Positions 16,785-26,381 are shown, counted from the first letter of the stretch. The stretch: DNA of 64,000 bases from Roseburia hominis (GCA_021771815.1 JAETOE010000008.1:62001-126000); one strand, 5' to 3'. The notes: generated by a model from the sequence alone, not told the origin. Made by a program: numbers and translations.

Positions 16785-17240
16785 ATGAGAAAAGAAAAGG
16801 CAATGGCATTGTTTGAGGAAGGATATAATTGCGCGCAGGCGGTGTTTCTGGCGTTTGAGGATCTGCACGGATTCGACAGGCACACGGCTGCTGCACTAAG
16901 TTCGTCGTTCGGCGGGGGAATGGGCAGACTGCGCGAGGTCTGCGGCACGGTTTCGGGGATGTTCATGGTCGCTGGCGTGCTGTACGGATATGAAGATCCG
17001 AAGGACAGGGAAGCGAAAGCGGAGCATTACGCGCGGATTCAGGAACTTGCAGGGATGTTCGAGCAGCAGAACGGCTCGATTGTCTGCCGGGAGTTGCTCG
17101 GTCTTTCTGTGAAGCGGGAGCAGCCGGTTCCGGAGGAACGGACGAAGGAGTATTATAAGAAGCGTCCCTGCAAGGAACTTGTGGGGTGCGCTGCACAGAT
17201 CATGGAGCGCTATATCGAGGAGCATCCGATTATAAAATAG
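16785..17240 (+). CDS. C_GCAxxG_C_C family redox-active protein
   Basis: A 151-residue soluble protein of the C_GCAxxG_C_C family (PF09719), whose conserved cysteines probably bind a metal cluster or form disulfides. EGYNCAQAVFLAF gives the first Cys. The FGGGMGRLREVCGTVSG block carries the family's core Cys. Further cysteines occur in SIVCRELLG, KKRPCKELVGCAA. Many family members lie near redox and iron-sulfur functions, but no enzyme activity is firmly established. AGGTGAGG precedes ATG 16785, which is preferred to 16773. The next gene starts 78 bases downstream on the same strand. Confidence 0.88.
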   Translation: MRKEKAMALFEEGYNCAQAVFLAFEDLHGFDRHTAAALSSSFGGGMGRLREVCGTVSGMFMVAGVLYGYEDPKDREAKAEHYARIQELAGMFEQQNGSIVCRELLGLSVKREQPVPEERTKEYYKKRPCKELVGCAAQIMERYIEEHPIIK

Positions 17241-17318
17241 GGTTGCATTTTTGTATCTGGCCTGTTTGGTGAGACATTGAACAGACAGGCGGATCGGTAG
17301 GAAGAGAAGAGGATTTAT

Positions 17319-18035
17319 ATGGAAGAACAGAAGAATATGCCGCAGGAGAATGGGATACCGCCGCAGATGAATTCGGGCGAGGGGCAGGAAATGCCGCCGC
17401 AGATGAATCCGGGTGGAGGGCAGGGAGTACCGCCGCAGATGAATCCGGGTGGAGGACGGGGAGTGCCGTCACAGATGCAGCAGGGGATGGCACCGCCGCA
17501 GATGAATCCGGGCGGCGGATGGGGAGTACCGCCGCAGATGAACCAGGGATATGGGATGCCGTATTATGGTTATGCAGGGCAGAGGAAGACGGATTCGAAC
17601 GGAATGGGAATTGCGTCGATGATACTTGGAATCATCTCGCTTTTGCTGTTCTGTACCTGTATCAACTGGATTACCGCAATTCTTGCAATCATTTTCGGCA
17701 TTATCCAATTAACCAGAGGGAAAGAGAAGGGATTTGCCGTTGCGGGAATTGTCACGGCAGCGATTTCCCTTGTGTTTTCACTGGTGCTCTATGGGTGTCT
17801 TGCGGCGGGGATGTCGCGTGCAGGGCTTTCGTATGATGATTTTTATGATAGTTATTATGACAGCTATTATGATGATTACTACAATGACTATTATGACTAC
17901 TATAATGATTACTACGACGATTATGATGACTATTATAACGACGATTACTATGATGATTATTTCGATGACTACTATAATAATTACGACAGCTATTATGATT
18001 ATGAGGAAAGCGGGCAGGAGTTCTTGATTTTTTAA
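17319..18035 (+). CDS. DUF4190-type membrane protein with repeat head and Asp/Tyr-rich tail
   Basis: A 238-residue protein in three parts. Residues 12-78 are four to five imperfect repeats of PPQMNPGGGxGV. Residues 95-165 form two membrane helices with the DUF4190-like pattern (SMILGIISLLLF, AIIFGIIQLTRGKEKGFAVAG, then a hydrophobic helix). Residues 172-230 are almost only Asp, Tyr and Asn, in runs such as DDYYNDYYDYYND. The tail would be outside or inside the membrane depending on topology and is strongly acidic and aromatic. Its DNA is a GAT/GAC-TAT/TAC tract prone to slippage. The function is unknown. A possible role in surface adhesion or metal binding is speculation. Confidence 0.8.
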   Translation: MEEQKNMPQENGIPPQMNSGEGQEMPPQMNPGGGQGVPPQMNPGGGRGVPSQMQQGMAPPQMNPGGGWGVPPQMNQGYGMPYYGYAGQRKTDSNGMGIASMILGIISLLLFCTCINWITAILAIIFGIIQLTRGKEKGFAVAGIVTAAISLVFSLVLYGCLAAGMSRAGLSYDDFYDSYYDSYYDDYYNDYYDYYNDYYDDYDDYYNDDYYDDYFDDYYNNYDSYYDYEESGQEFLIF

Positions 18036-18066
18036 TCCTGTTATGAATTTAGGAAGAAAAGCGGAT

Positions 18067-18122
18067 AAAAGAGGAAATTGAGGTAAATTTGTTATATTAT
18101 ATTTCAATTTTCCTCTTTTTTT
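18067..18122 (+). terminator. Terminator after the Asp/Tyr-tail gene
   Basis: AAAAGAGGAAATTGA pairs imperfectly with TTCAATTTTCCTCT and is followed by seven T. Confidence 0.75.
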
Positions 18123-18164
18123 GTGCTTAAATAGACGAAAATTGAAGAAAAATTAGCTTAAGTG

Positions 18165-18192
18165 TTGAAAAAATAAATTTAGATGGTATACT
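18165..18192 (+). promoter_or_regulatory. Sigma-A-like promoter of the large chemoreceptor gene
   Basis: TTGAAA and TATACT are spaced 16 bases apart, about 35 bases before the start codon. No sigma-D (flagellar) box was seen here. Confidence 0.65.
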
Positions 18193-18228
18193 AAAATTAG
18201 GTAAAATAAATTAAGTAAAGGAGAAGGA

Positions 18229-20721
18229 ATGAAACAGAAAAAAGGAACGAAGGGGGCAGCAAAGCGGACACCGCAGACGGGCGGATTTTTACAGACCATC
18301 AGGGGGAAGATCCTTCTGATGGGAGGAACAGCAATTCTTGCATCCTGTATCCTCGGCGCGGCGGGGGTGATCGCGCTGAATAAGAACAGCAGGAACAATG
18401 AAGTACTGACGGAGATGAACCGTATCAATCAGTACCAGTATCAGAACCAGAGTCTCGAGACTTCTTACCTGTATTTTCTGGAAGACTCCTATCTGGAAAA
18501 TATCGTGACGAATCTTGCGGCAATGGAAGAGAGTGCAGACCAGGCCAAAAAGTCGGCAGATGCAACGTTTCGCAGCGATATTGAGGCAACGAAGGAAAAT
18601 ATAGCAGAGTGCAAGACGAATTATGAGACGTTGCGCAATTTGAGCAGCGAGCGTGGATATTCGGCCGACACAGGGCTTTACCAACAGTTTGCGGCGCAGG
18701 ACGAGACATTAGAGGAACAGTTTGCGACAGTTGCAGATGATAAGTCATGGGTGGACGGAACATGGGCGGACATCATTGCAGACGGAGAGAGCGTGACGGA
18801 GAACGGTAAGACATACGTGCACTTTACCTATACCTGCGAGATACCGAAGGCGGGCAGAAGGGATTACTTACTTGCCAGAATCGGCGGGAACGGAATCGTG
18901 TATACAGGAAATATGTGTGTGAACCAGATTACATTTGGCGCTGGGGACAAGAAGGAGGTCCTTGATCTCGGAAAGCTTACGGGGGCTGATCTTGCCAATT
19001 CTTATGGGGATGCGCTAAAAGGCTATGATATTGTGAACTTCGGCGGTGTGGACAGCATATCCATCGACGCGGAATTTAATGCGACAGATACCAGTTGGCT
19101 TGAGACTTCCATGAAAATTCCGCTGAACGGAATTGCAATCGAGGAGTACGATACCATTACTTACGAACTCTATCTGGAGTCCGGAAATTTCGGAAAGCTT
19201 ACGGCAGCGTTTGCGATTTCCGATAAATTTGATTTTGTAGGAGCGCTCGAGACATTAAACACAGATTTTGCACAGTACAGCAAGCATGTAGTCGAAGGAA
19301 GTGAGGTGGCGGAGGAAGCAGAGGCGATCCGCGGGCAGTTTGCGGAGATTACAGACGGTCTGTCAGCTTATGTGAGTGATGAGGCGCAGCGCGCCGGAAT
19401 GGCGCAGATGGTTGCAGACAAGCAGGCTGCGTTTGAGGAGATGGCATCAAAGGACGAGACAGTCCTTAGCACGAAGAAAGAGAATATTTCGCTGTCCGCA
19501 CAGCTTACGGATTTGACGGAGGATGTGCGGGAGCGTGTGGAAGCGGACACAGACAGTTCACAGACGAGTCTGATTATACTGATGGCGGCAATCCTTCTGG
19601 TAAGCGCCTGCGTGTTGATTATCCTCACCGCATACATCAGCAGATCGATGAACCGCAGCATTACGGTATTTAAAAACACGCTGTCTAAGATGACGGCGGG
19701 CGATCTGGCTGTTCGCGCGGAAATTAAGAGCAGAGACGAGTTTTCTGTATTTGGCAAATATATTAATGAATTTCTTGACCGTTTGTCGGATGTGATCCGC
19801 ACGGCGCAGGGCATTTCTGAGGAGGTAAAGCATTCCGGTGTGAATCTGGACGGTATGGCGGAAAACAGCAAGGTGAGTTCCGCAGAAATCGGAATGGCGG
19901 TCGAGGAGATTGCGGGCGGTGCGACGACACAGGCGCAGGAGTCTGAGTCGGCGGCAAACGAGATCGAGGAAATGGGAAGCGCATTCGGCATGATCGTGCA
20001 GAGCGTAGAGAAGCTTGGCATCATGGCGGAGGAGATGCATCAGGTCAGCACGGAATCTGCGCAGTTCATGCGGGAGCTTGGCGCAGCGAATGAGAAGACG
20101 GTCGAGGCGTTCTCACAGGTAGCGCAGCAGACGCACACGACGAGTGAGTCTGTACAGAAGATCAGAGAGGCGACCGAGCTTATCACTTCGATTGCCAGCC
20201 AGACGAATCTGTTGTCCTTAAATGCGAGCATTGAGGCGGCAAGAGCAGGAGAGGCGGGACGCGGCTTTGCTGTCGTTGCGACAGAGATACAGAAGCTTGC
20301 GGAACAGTCCAGCGATTCTGCGGATATTATCAAACGGATCATCGAGGAGCTTGTTACACAGGCAGACCTTACCGTGCAGATTGTGGATGAGGTAAGAGAG
20401 ATTGTGGAAGCGCAGCAGGAGAAACTGACGCAGACGCAGCAACATTTTGTTTCCCTGGAGGAGGGCATTCGGACTTCGAGCAGCGAGACGTCTCAGATCA
20501 AGAAAGAGACGGCGGTCTGCGACGGGGCGAGAAACAAAGTGGAGACGGTCATTATGAGCCTGTCAGCGATTTCGCAGCAGAATGCAGCGTCTACGGAGGA
20601 GACGACGGCTTCCATGACGGAGCTAAACGGAACAATCGAGCAACTGGTGAGTGCATCCGGCCGTCTCAAGGAAATGGCGGACGAGCTGGAAGCCGGCTTA
20701 AAATTTTTCTCGGTAAGTTGA
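18229..20721 (+). CDS. Methyl-accepting chemotaxis protein with large sensor domain
   Basis: An 830-residue chemoreceptor. A first membrane helix lies near residues 29-50 ([21 protein letters not shown]). The outside sensor runs to about 443, and the second helix ([20 protein letters not shown]) is followed by HAMP and the signalling hairpin. The tip reads [32 protein letters not shown] in part, the CheA/CheW contact region. The sensor starts and ends as helical bundle but contains an inserted segment (about 175-335) that looks beta-rich and Gly/Asp-rich. A ligand-binding insert there is inferred. AAAGGAGAAGGA precedes the ATG. The gene is far from the main chemotaxis cluster. The ligand is unknown. 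Confidence 0.92.
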   Translation: MKQKKGTKGAAKRTPQTGGFLQTIRGKILLMGGTAILASCILGAAGVIALNKNSRNNEVLTEMNRINQYQYQNQSLETSYLYFLEDSYLENIVTNLAAMEESADQAKKSADATFRSDIEATKENIAECKTNYETLRNLSSERGYSADTGLYQQFAAQDETLEEQFATVADDKSWVDGTWADIIADGESVTENGKTYVHFTYTCEIPKAGRRDYLLARIGGNGIVYTGNMCVNQITFGAGDKKEVLDLGKLTGADLANSYGDALKGYDIVNFGGVDSISIDAEFNATDTSWLETSMKIPLNGIAIEEYDTITYELYLESGNFGKLTAAFAISDKFDFVGALETLNTDFAQYSKHVVEGSEVAEEAEAIRGQFAEITDGLSAYVSDEAQRAGMAQMVADKQAAFEEMASKDETVLSTKKENISLSAQLTDLTEDVRERVEADTDSSQTSLIILMAAILLVSACVLIILTAYISRSMNRSITVFKNTLSKMTAGDLAVRAEIKSRDEFSVFGKYINEFLDRLSDVIRTAQGISEEVKHSGVNLDGMAENSKVSSAEIGMAVEEIAGGATTQAQESESAANEIEEMGSAFGMIVQSVEKLGIMAEEMHQVSTESAQFMRELGAANEKTVEAFSQVAQQTHTTSESVQKIREATELITSIASQTNLLSLNASIEAARAGEAGRGFAVVATEIQKLAEQSSDSADIIKRIIEELVTQADLTVQIVDEVREIVEAQQEKLTQTQQHFVSLEEGIRTSSSETSQIKKETAVCDGARNKVETVIMSLSAISQQNAASTEETTASMTELNGTIEQLVSASGRLKEMADELEAGLKFFSVS

Positions 20722-20784
20722 TGCTATCTTTGGCAGTCTTTGGCATATACTTTTAATGACACAGGGAAATAAGGCGGGAAGAAA

Positions 20785-21504
20785 TTGCAGATACCGGAAC
20801 ATAGCATTTTACATAAAAAACAGTGCAGAGGCATTCTGATGTTTGCGGGTTTTGTATGCATGGCGGCATTGGGAAAATATGCGGCGGGGCTGACGAGGGA
20901 AGCCATGGGTACCGAGGTGACACCCAAAAAGATTGCGATTACATTTGATGACGGACCGAATGAAAAATACACAGAAGAGCTCTTAAAGGGCTTAGAGGAG
21001 CGTGGCGTAACAGCCACGTTCTTTCTGTTGGGGAAAGAGGTGGAGCAATATCCTGACATTGTAAAGGAAATCAAGGACGGAGGGCATCTGATCGGTACGC
21101 ATTCCTACGACCATGTGAATCTGAGCAATCTGACGGACGCCGCCGCCATCGAGCAGGTCGACAAGACAAATGCAGCGATTCACGAGATCACGGGGGAATA
21201 CCCGGAGTATATCAGACCGCCGTTCGGCTGCTGGAAAGCGAATCTGGACTATGAGACGAGCATGATCGAGGTGCTCTGGGATGTGGACCCTCTGGACTGG
21301 AAAACCAGCAATTCAGATGTGATTACAAAGCGTGTGGTGGATAAGGTGGAGGAGAACGATATCATACTGCTGCACGATGCGTCGGAGTCCTCGGTGAAAG
21401 CTGCGTTTAAGATTATTGACGAATTGGAAAAGGAAGGGTATACGTTCGTGACGGTGGATGAGATATTGTTCAATTATACTGGAAATATGTTACAATGTAA
21501 GTAG
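20785..21504 (+). CDS. Polysaccharide deacetylase (NodB/PgdA-like)
   Basis: A 239-residue carbohydrate esterase family 4 enzyme, expected to remove acetyl groups from peptidoglycan or another N-acetylated glycan. A TTG start follows GGCGGGAAGAAA, and a hydrophobic signal anchor (ILMFAGFVCMAALG) leads the protein. NodB motifs are ITFDDGPN (motif 1), THSYDH (metal histidines), RPPFG (motif 3), DWK and ILLHD (motif 5). The catalytic set is complete. A damaged partial copy lies 5 kb downstream at 26526-26855. The AT-rich island starts just after this gene's stop codon. Confidence 0.9.
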   Translation: MQIPEHSILHKKQCRGILMFAGFVCMAALGKYAAGLTREAMGTEVTPKKIAITFDDGPNEKYTEELLKGLEERGVTATFFLLGKEVEQYPDIVKEIKDGGHLIGTHSYDHVNLSNLTDAAAIEQVDKTNAAIHEITGEYPEYIRPPFGCWKANLDYETSMIEVLWDVDPLDWKTSNSDVITKRVVDKVEENDIILLHDASESSVKAAFKIIDELEKEGYTFVTVDEILFNYTGNMLQCK

Positions 21505-21572
21505 TTTAAAAGAATGAATTATGTAATTATGGGTAGAATATATTATATGTAAAAATGCAAGGAGTGACCCAA

Positions 21573-21884
21573 ATGTATGCATATATGTCTTCTAGAGTTC
21601 ATAATTACAATGAATTGATACGATATTCTGAAATTTGTCAAAACACTAAACCAATTCATGTAAATATTATTGAAAAAATTTGTTTAGAGAATGAAGAACT
21701 GTTGTTTTTTTTAAATGATTTTAAAAAAGATCAAAAATGGCTAATTCCTTATATTAGACGAATGAATATAATTGATTCTGGTGAGTGGCAATGCATTATG
21801 ATAACATCAACTTTGTTAGAGTTTCCTATAGTTATTTATAGTAATATGTGTTTGTACCCGCAATACGTTGGATTTTTACAATAA
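21573..21884 (+). CDS. Small protein of unknown function at the head of the island
   Basis: A 103-residue soluble protein rich in Tyr, Ile and Asn, starting MYAYMSSRVHNYNELIRYSE. I do not recognise the family. It has no helix-turn-helix or signal peptide and no nuclease motif that I can see. AAGGAGTG lies 8 bases before ATG 21573, which is preferred to ATG 21555. It ends 18 bases before the methyltransferase and is AT-rich like it, so it probably belongs to the same operon. It could be a regulator, antitoxin-like control protein or specificity factor. None of these is supported directly. Confidence 0.6.
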   Translation: MYAYMSSRVHNYNELIRYSEICQNTKPIHVNIIEKICLENEELLFFLNDFKKDQKWLIPYIRRMNIIDSGEWQCIMITSTLLEFPIVIYSNMCLYPQYVGFLQ

Positions 21885-21902
21885 TGAGAGTAGGTACTTG
21901 AG

Positions 21903-23138
21903 ATGAACAAGTTTAGTTATATTGATATATTTGCTGGTTGTGGAGGTCTTTCCTTAGGATTACATAATGCAGGGTGGAAAGGCTTGTTTGCTATTGAAAA
22001 AAGCAAAGATGCTTTTGCAACATTGAAATATAATTTGGTTGACAAAGAAAAACATTTTTGCTGGAATAAATGGCTTCCGCAGACAGAGCATGATATTAAT
22101 GAAGTAATCACGGAATATAGGGACGAATTGGAAAAAATTTCAGGAAAAGTTACATTAGTGGTAGGAGGCCCTCCATGTCAAGGATTTTCAATGGCTGGGC
22201 AAAGAAAAAAGAATGATATAAGAAATAAATTGAGCGAATCTTATATTGAATTTATTAGTATTGTGAAACCTCAAATGTTAATCTTTGAAAATGTTCAAGG
22301 ATTTACGATTGGGTTTAAAGATGAAGACGATAAAAAGGGAGTGCCATACTCGAAAATACTAAAAGAAAAATTGGAAGACTTAGGATATTCAGTTGAAGGT
22401 AAAATGATAGATATATCTGAATTTGGAGTTCCGCAAAAGAGAAATAGATTTATTATGATTGGTGTCTTACAGGGAAATCCACATGTTTTTTTTGAACTGC
22501 TTTATAGTAATAAAAAGAATTTTTTACAGCAGAAGGGATTAAAGGAATATGTTTCTGTTAGAGAGGCAATTGGGGATTTATTAAAAGAAAATGGAACAGT
22601 ACCTACACCTGATTTTAAAAATTATGAGTCGGGTGTTTATGGGAAAATACAAAGTAGCTACCAGAAATTGATGAGAAAAAATATAGGGAATGTAGAAGGT
22701 AACGTTGCGGACAGTCACAGATTTGCAAAGCATTCAGAAGAAACTATAAAAATGAATAAAGAAATGTTACTAAAGTGCCCTAAGTTAAAACGAGTAACTC
22801 CTAAAGATAATTTGATAGATAATTTAAGAAAGCGTGGAGTTACAGTATTGGACGAGAAAAAGGCAGCACCGACAGTGACAGCGCATCCGGATGATTTTGT
22901 TCATTATAGTGAACCTCGAATATTAACGGTGCGTGAATCAGCGCGCATACAAAGCTTTCCAGATGATTTTGAATTTAAAGGGAAGTATACAACGGGCGGG
23001 CAATTGAGAAAAGTAGAAGTGCCTCGATGTACGCAAGTAGGAAATGCAGTGCCACCTTTATTTGCAGAGCAAATTGGACTTGCTTTGAAGGAGATGATAA
23101 AGAATGGAGTCACTAAAACAGAAACAACTACAATTTAA
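21903..23138 (+). CDS. dcm: DNA (cytosine-5)-methyltransferase
   Basis: A 411-residue C5-cytosine methyltransferase using S-adenosylmethionine. The motif order is complete: I (DIFAGCGGLSLG, residues 8-19), IV with catalytic Cys92 (GGPPCQGFS), VI (FENV, Glu129), VIII (QKRNR, 178-182), IX (RESARIQSFPDDF) and X (QVGNAVPP). The region between VIII and IX is the target-recognition domain, so the recognised site cannot be predicted. No restriction endonuclease gene is next to it. Its 3' end overlaps the GHKL ATPase gene by 35 bases, which indicates tight co-expression. It may mark self DNA for the two genes that follow. Confidence 0.93.
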   Translation: MNKFSYIDIFAGCGGLSLGLHNAGWKGLFAIEKSKDAFATLKYNLVDKEKHFCWNKWLPQTEHDINEVITEYRDELEKISGKVTLVVGGPPCQGFSMAGQRKKNDIRNKLSESYIEFISIVKPQMLIFENVQGFTIGFKDEDDKKGVPYSKILKEKLEDLGYSVEGKMIDISEFGVPQKRNRFIMIGVLQGNPHVFFELLYSNKKNFLQQKGLKEYVSVREAIGDLLKENGTVPTPDFKNYESGVYGKIQSSYQKLMRKNIGNVEGNVADSHRFAKHSEETIKMNKEMLLKCPKLKRVTPKDNLIDNLRKRGVTVLDEKKAAPTVTAHPDDFVHYSEPRILTVRESARIQSFPDDFEFKGKYTTGGQLRKVEVPRCTQVGNAVPPLFAEQIGLALKEMIKNGVTKTETTTI

Positions 23139-25419
23139 GGTTAGCACTGCTTTAAAAAGTATTATTGGAAAAGATTTAATTAACGATAAGTACATAGCAG
23201 TATTTGAATTAGTAAAAAATGCTTATGATGCCGGTGCTAAACGAGTCGATATTATTTTTGAGAATGTAAACTCACCGGACTCTCGATTGATTATTAAAGA
23301 TGATGGCAAGGGAATGAGTTTATCTGATATAAGAGATAAGTGGCTTTTTATTGCTTATTCTGAGAAAAAAAAGGAAAATAGAAAAGATATTTTAAAACAG
23401 AACTCAGTAAAAGAAGACTATAGAGATTCTATTAAAAGAACATCGGCAGGTGCTAAAGGAGTAGGGAGATTTTCATGTGATCGTTTAGGGGCAAGAGTTA
23501 GTTTGAGGTCAAAAACTGAAAAAGATGTTGCTATTAATTGTTTGAAAATAAATTGGGGCGAATTTGAAATTGACGATGAGCGTGAAATGAAAGAGGTAAA
23601 TGTTCCATATTTCACTGAACCCGCAAATGGATTAGTGCAGGGAACTGTGCTGGAAATATCAGAATTGAGAGAACCGTGGAAGCGTTCAGATTTCCTTGCA
23701 TTAAAGAGAGCATTGATGAAATTAATCAATCCTGAAAATGACTTATCAGATGATAATTTTGCAATATACTTAAAAGTTGCTAGTGAGTTGCATGAAGATA
23801 ACAGAAATAAAAGAGATAATGAGAAAGTAAATGGTGAAATAAAAAATGATATTATTGAAAAACTGGGATTAAAGACAACAAATATAGAAGTCCAAATTTC
23901 CGAAAATGGGGAAACAATTACGACGGAATTATGGGATAGAGGCGAATTTATATTTAAGTTTAAGGAGGAAAATAGAAAATATCCAAAGCTTAAAAATATT
24001 AAGTTTAAGTTATTATATTTGAATAGAAGCGCAAAATATAATTTTTCTTTAGTAATGGGAATAACGCCTGTAAATTATGGGTCAGTTATGGTATATAAAA
24101 ATGGCTTTAGAATTTATCCCTATGGAGAGCCGGGGGAAGATTTATTTTATATAGATAGGAGGAAGAGTCAGGGAAGAAACCGTTATTTGGGGACTAGAGA
24201 TATTATAGGAAGAATACAGATTTTAGGTGAAAATGATGCTTTTACGGAAACAACTAGTAGAGATGGTGGTTTTGTACTTAATGAAACAGTAAGTATGTTT
24301 TATGAATTCTTCACAAGGCGAGTTTTAAGAACATTAGAAAAGTATGTTGTAGATGTAATAAATTGGGGGGATCCGGAAAAAGAAGATTTTGAGCGAGGTG
24401 TTGAACAAGGGCTTTTGCCTAGGGATGTTGCAGAAAAGATATTAGAACAGTTTGCAGGATATAGTAATATCAAACGAAATGATCTAATTTCATTCGAATA
24501 TAATGAAAATCTTATTGAGAAAATAAATGAAAAAAAGTCTGAGGGAGTAGAAGCATCAGTACAAAAAATAATTAATATTGCTAGCAAAACAGATAATGAA
24601 GTGTTAATGCAATTAGCTGATAGGGTAAAAAAGGATACGTTTAGGCTTTTACAGCAGAAGCGAGAAACAGACGCTGAATTAGAAAGTACACAAGGACAAT
24701 TAGACGCAGCACATAAGGAAATTACTATTAGAAAAGAGCAAAACTATTTTTTGGAACAAGCTGTTGATAAAAACGAGAAATATCTATTAAATGGAATGCA
24801 CCTTACTTTTACATATTCTGAAGGTGCAAGGGGAAGTCTTGTTGACTTGATGGATGCTCTTCGTGAAAGAAATATTGATGATGAATTAGTGCAGCAATTT
24901 ACATCTGAGATTATGGTTAATGTTCAAAAAATCAATAAAATATCGGAGTATGCAATCAAAGGTAATTTTAATTTGAAGTCAACAGAAACAGAGAATGATT
25001 TGAGAGACTTTATTTCTCAATATATTGGTATGTCAAAATATAGAGGAATTGATATGCAATTGAATTCTGATTTGAATGAAAACTACGCGTGTATTTTTGA
25101 TGTTTCTTCGATAGGGATAATACTTGATAATATAGTAAGTAATGCAAAAAAGGCATTGGCAACAAGGCTTCAAATTCGATTTTGGAAGGAGAAAGATAAT
25201 ATTTTTATAAGTTTTAGAGATAATGGAAGAGGTTTAGACCCTTTGATAAAAGATCCAAGAGTTCTCTTTGATTTGGGAGTAACAACGACAAAAGAACAAG
25301 GTGGTAATGGTATAGGACTGAGTCATGTTAAATTGCTTGTAGAAGATATGAATGGGGATGTAACCATAAATCAGCAATGTAAAGATGGATTTGAATTGAT
25401 AGTGAGGATCAAAAGATGA
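23104..25419 (+). CDS. Dual GHKL ATPase: MORC/Hsp90-like module plus histidine-kinase-like module
   Basis: A 771-residue soluble protein with two ATPase modules. N-terminal GHKL: FELVKNAYDAGA (N-box, Asn39, Asp42), IKDDGKGM (66-71) and the lid SAGAKGVGRF (115-123), followed by an S5-like transducer region around 330-375 (VYKNGFRIYPYG and IDRRKSQGRNR). Residues about 520-560 look coiled-coil. A dimerisation-like helix pair follows, with His566 as a possible phosphoacceptor, then a C-terminal histidine-kinase ATPase with DNIVSNAKKAL (from 675), DNGRGLD (706-712) and GGNGIGL (733-739). There is no membrane segment. The start overlaps dcm by 35 bases and the stop overlaps the receiver gene by 4. 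It is likely a cytoplasmic sensor kinase; the trigger is unknown. Confidence 0.85.
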   Translation: MESLKQKQLQFKVSTALKSIIGKDLINDKYIAVFELVKNAYDAGAKRVDIIFENVNSPDSRLIIKDDGKGMSLSDIRDKWLFIAYSEKKKENRKDILKQNSVKEDYRDSIKRTSAGAKGVGRFSCDRLGARVSLRSKTEKDVAINCLKINWGEFEIDDEREMKEVNVPYFTEPANGLVQGTVLEISELREPWKRSDFLALKRALMKLINPENDLSDDNFAIYLKVASELHEDNRNKRDNEKVNGEIKNDIIEKLGLKTTNIEVQISENGETITTELWDRGEFIFKFKEENRKYPKLKNIKFKLLYLNRSAKYNFSLVMGITPVNYGSVMVYKNGFRIYPYGEPGEDLFYIDRRKSQGRNRYLGTRDIIGRIQILGENDAFTETTSRDGGFVLNETVSMFYEFFTRRVLRTLEKYVVDVINWGDPEKEDFERGVEQGLLPRDVAEKILEQFAGYSNIKRNDLISFEYNENLIEKINEKKSEGVEASVQKIINIASKTDNEVLMQLADRVKKDTFRLLQQKRETDAELESTQGQLDAAHKEITIRKEQNYFLEQAVDKNEKYLLNGMHLTFTYSEGARGSLVDLMDALRERNIDDELVQQFTSEIMVNVQKINKISEYAIKGNFNLKSTETENDLRDFISQYIGMSKYRGIDMQLNSDLNENYACIFDVSSIGIILDNIVSNAKKALATRLQIRFWKEKDNIFISFRDNGRGLDPLIKDPRVLFDLGVTTTKEQGGNGIGLSHVKLLVEDMNGDVTINQQCKDGFELIVRIKR

Positions 25420-26381
25420 ATATAATTTTTAGAGTGTTGTGGTTTGAGGATGAAGTGTCATGGAGACCTCCCTCAGAGAGAAAAATGAAAGAAATTATTG
25501 AGGAACATAACCTTGTGCCTGAAATTATATGGAAGAAAGGGGATGAAAATGATACAGAGGATGAACTAAAAAAGGATTATGATTTAATACTTATGGATTA
25601 TGAATTGCGTGGAACTACAGGGAATACTTTAATAAAGAAGTTACGGCAACTAGATATTTATACAGATGTTTTGTTCTATTCAGGTAATCTCGATAAAATG
25701 GTAAAGGCTCTTTATAATATTGATGAAAACAATTGTGTTGTAGAACCGGTAGATGGGATATATTTTTCGGACAGAAAAAGGGAGGAATTGTATCCTAAAT
25801 TGCAGAGAGTGGTGGATAAAATAGTAAGGAGAATACAAGATATCGTTAGTTTGAGAGGAGTAGTTTTAGATAATGTTAGTGGGTTTGAAAGTCAAATGCA
25901 AAACATATTAGTTCTTGCAATTAACAAATTTTCAGATGCTCAATTAGAAAATTTAAACAATTATGCAAAGAATAAGTTGGTAACGCCATCTAAGGAAGAT
26001 TATGTTAGAAAGATGGAAGAAATAGAAAGTAATAAACAGGTATTGAGAGCAATTGTTGAAGCACCTGATTATTTATTGGATTCATATAAGAAAGCACGTT
26101 TAATTGGACGAGTAATAAAAATTTTAACAAGTGAATATGGGCTGATCTTGGATGAAAAATATAGCAAGTTTGCAGATGTATATTTTAATGAGATTATTAG
26201 GTATAGAAATGCTTTAGGACATGCAATGCGAAGTAATAGCAATGATAGAGAAGTTTTTGTTGGTGAGATAGATAGAAAACCTGTAATATTTAATGAAGAA
26301 TTATTTCGGAAAATGAGAGCAAGTATAAACGAATATCAAAAAGTTATAGATCTAGTTGAAGATACTTTTAATGATATATAA
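25416..26381 (+). CDS. Receiver domain fused to a HEPN-like C-terminal domain
   Basis: A 321-residue protein. Residues 5-130 resemble a response-regulator receiver: acidic pair Glu11-Asp12 (LWFEDE), phosphoacceptor Asp61 (LILMDYEL) and Ser89 (LFYSG). The final conserved Lys is less clear. Residues about 150-321 are all-helical and contain EIIRYRNALGHAMR, where Arg264-Asn-x3-His269 fits the R-x4-6-H motif of HEPN ribonucleases. There is no DNA-binding domain. Its ATG overlaps the kinase stop by 4 bases, making it the natural phosphorylation partner. I infer a phospho-controlled effector, perhaps an RNase causing growth arrest. The HEPN call rests on the motif and helical context only. Confidence 0.75.
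   Translation: MNIIFRVLWFEDEVSWRPPSERKMKEIIEEHNLVPEIIWKKGDENDTEDELKKDYDLILMDYELRGTTGNTLIKKLRQLDIYTDVLFYSGNLDKMVKALYNIDENNCVVEPVDGIYFSDRKREELYPKLQRVVDKIVRRIQDIVSLRGVVLDNVSGFESQMQNILVLAINKFSDAQLENLNNYAKNKLVTPSKEDYVRKMEEIESNKQVLRAIVEAPDYLLDSYKKARLIGRVIKILTSEYGLILDEKYSKFADVYFNEIIRYRNALGHAMRSNSNDREVFVGEIDRKPVIFNEELFRKMRASINEYQKVIDLVEDTFNDI

Noticed and set aside
17778-18107. Minus-strand frame rich in Ile and Val
   Set aside because: It is the reverse complement of the Asp/Tyr codon tract and has no start signal.
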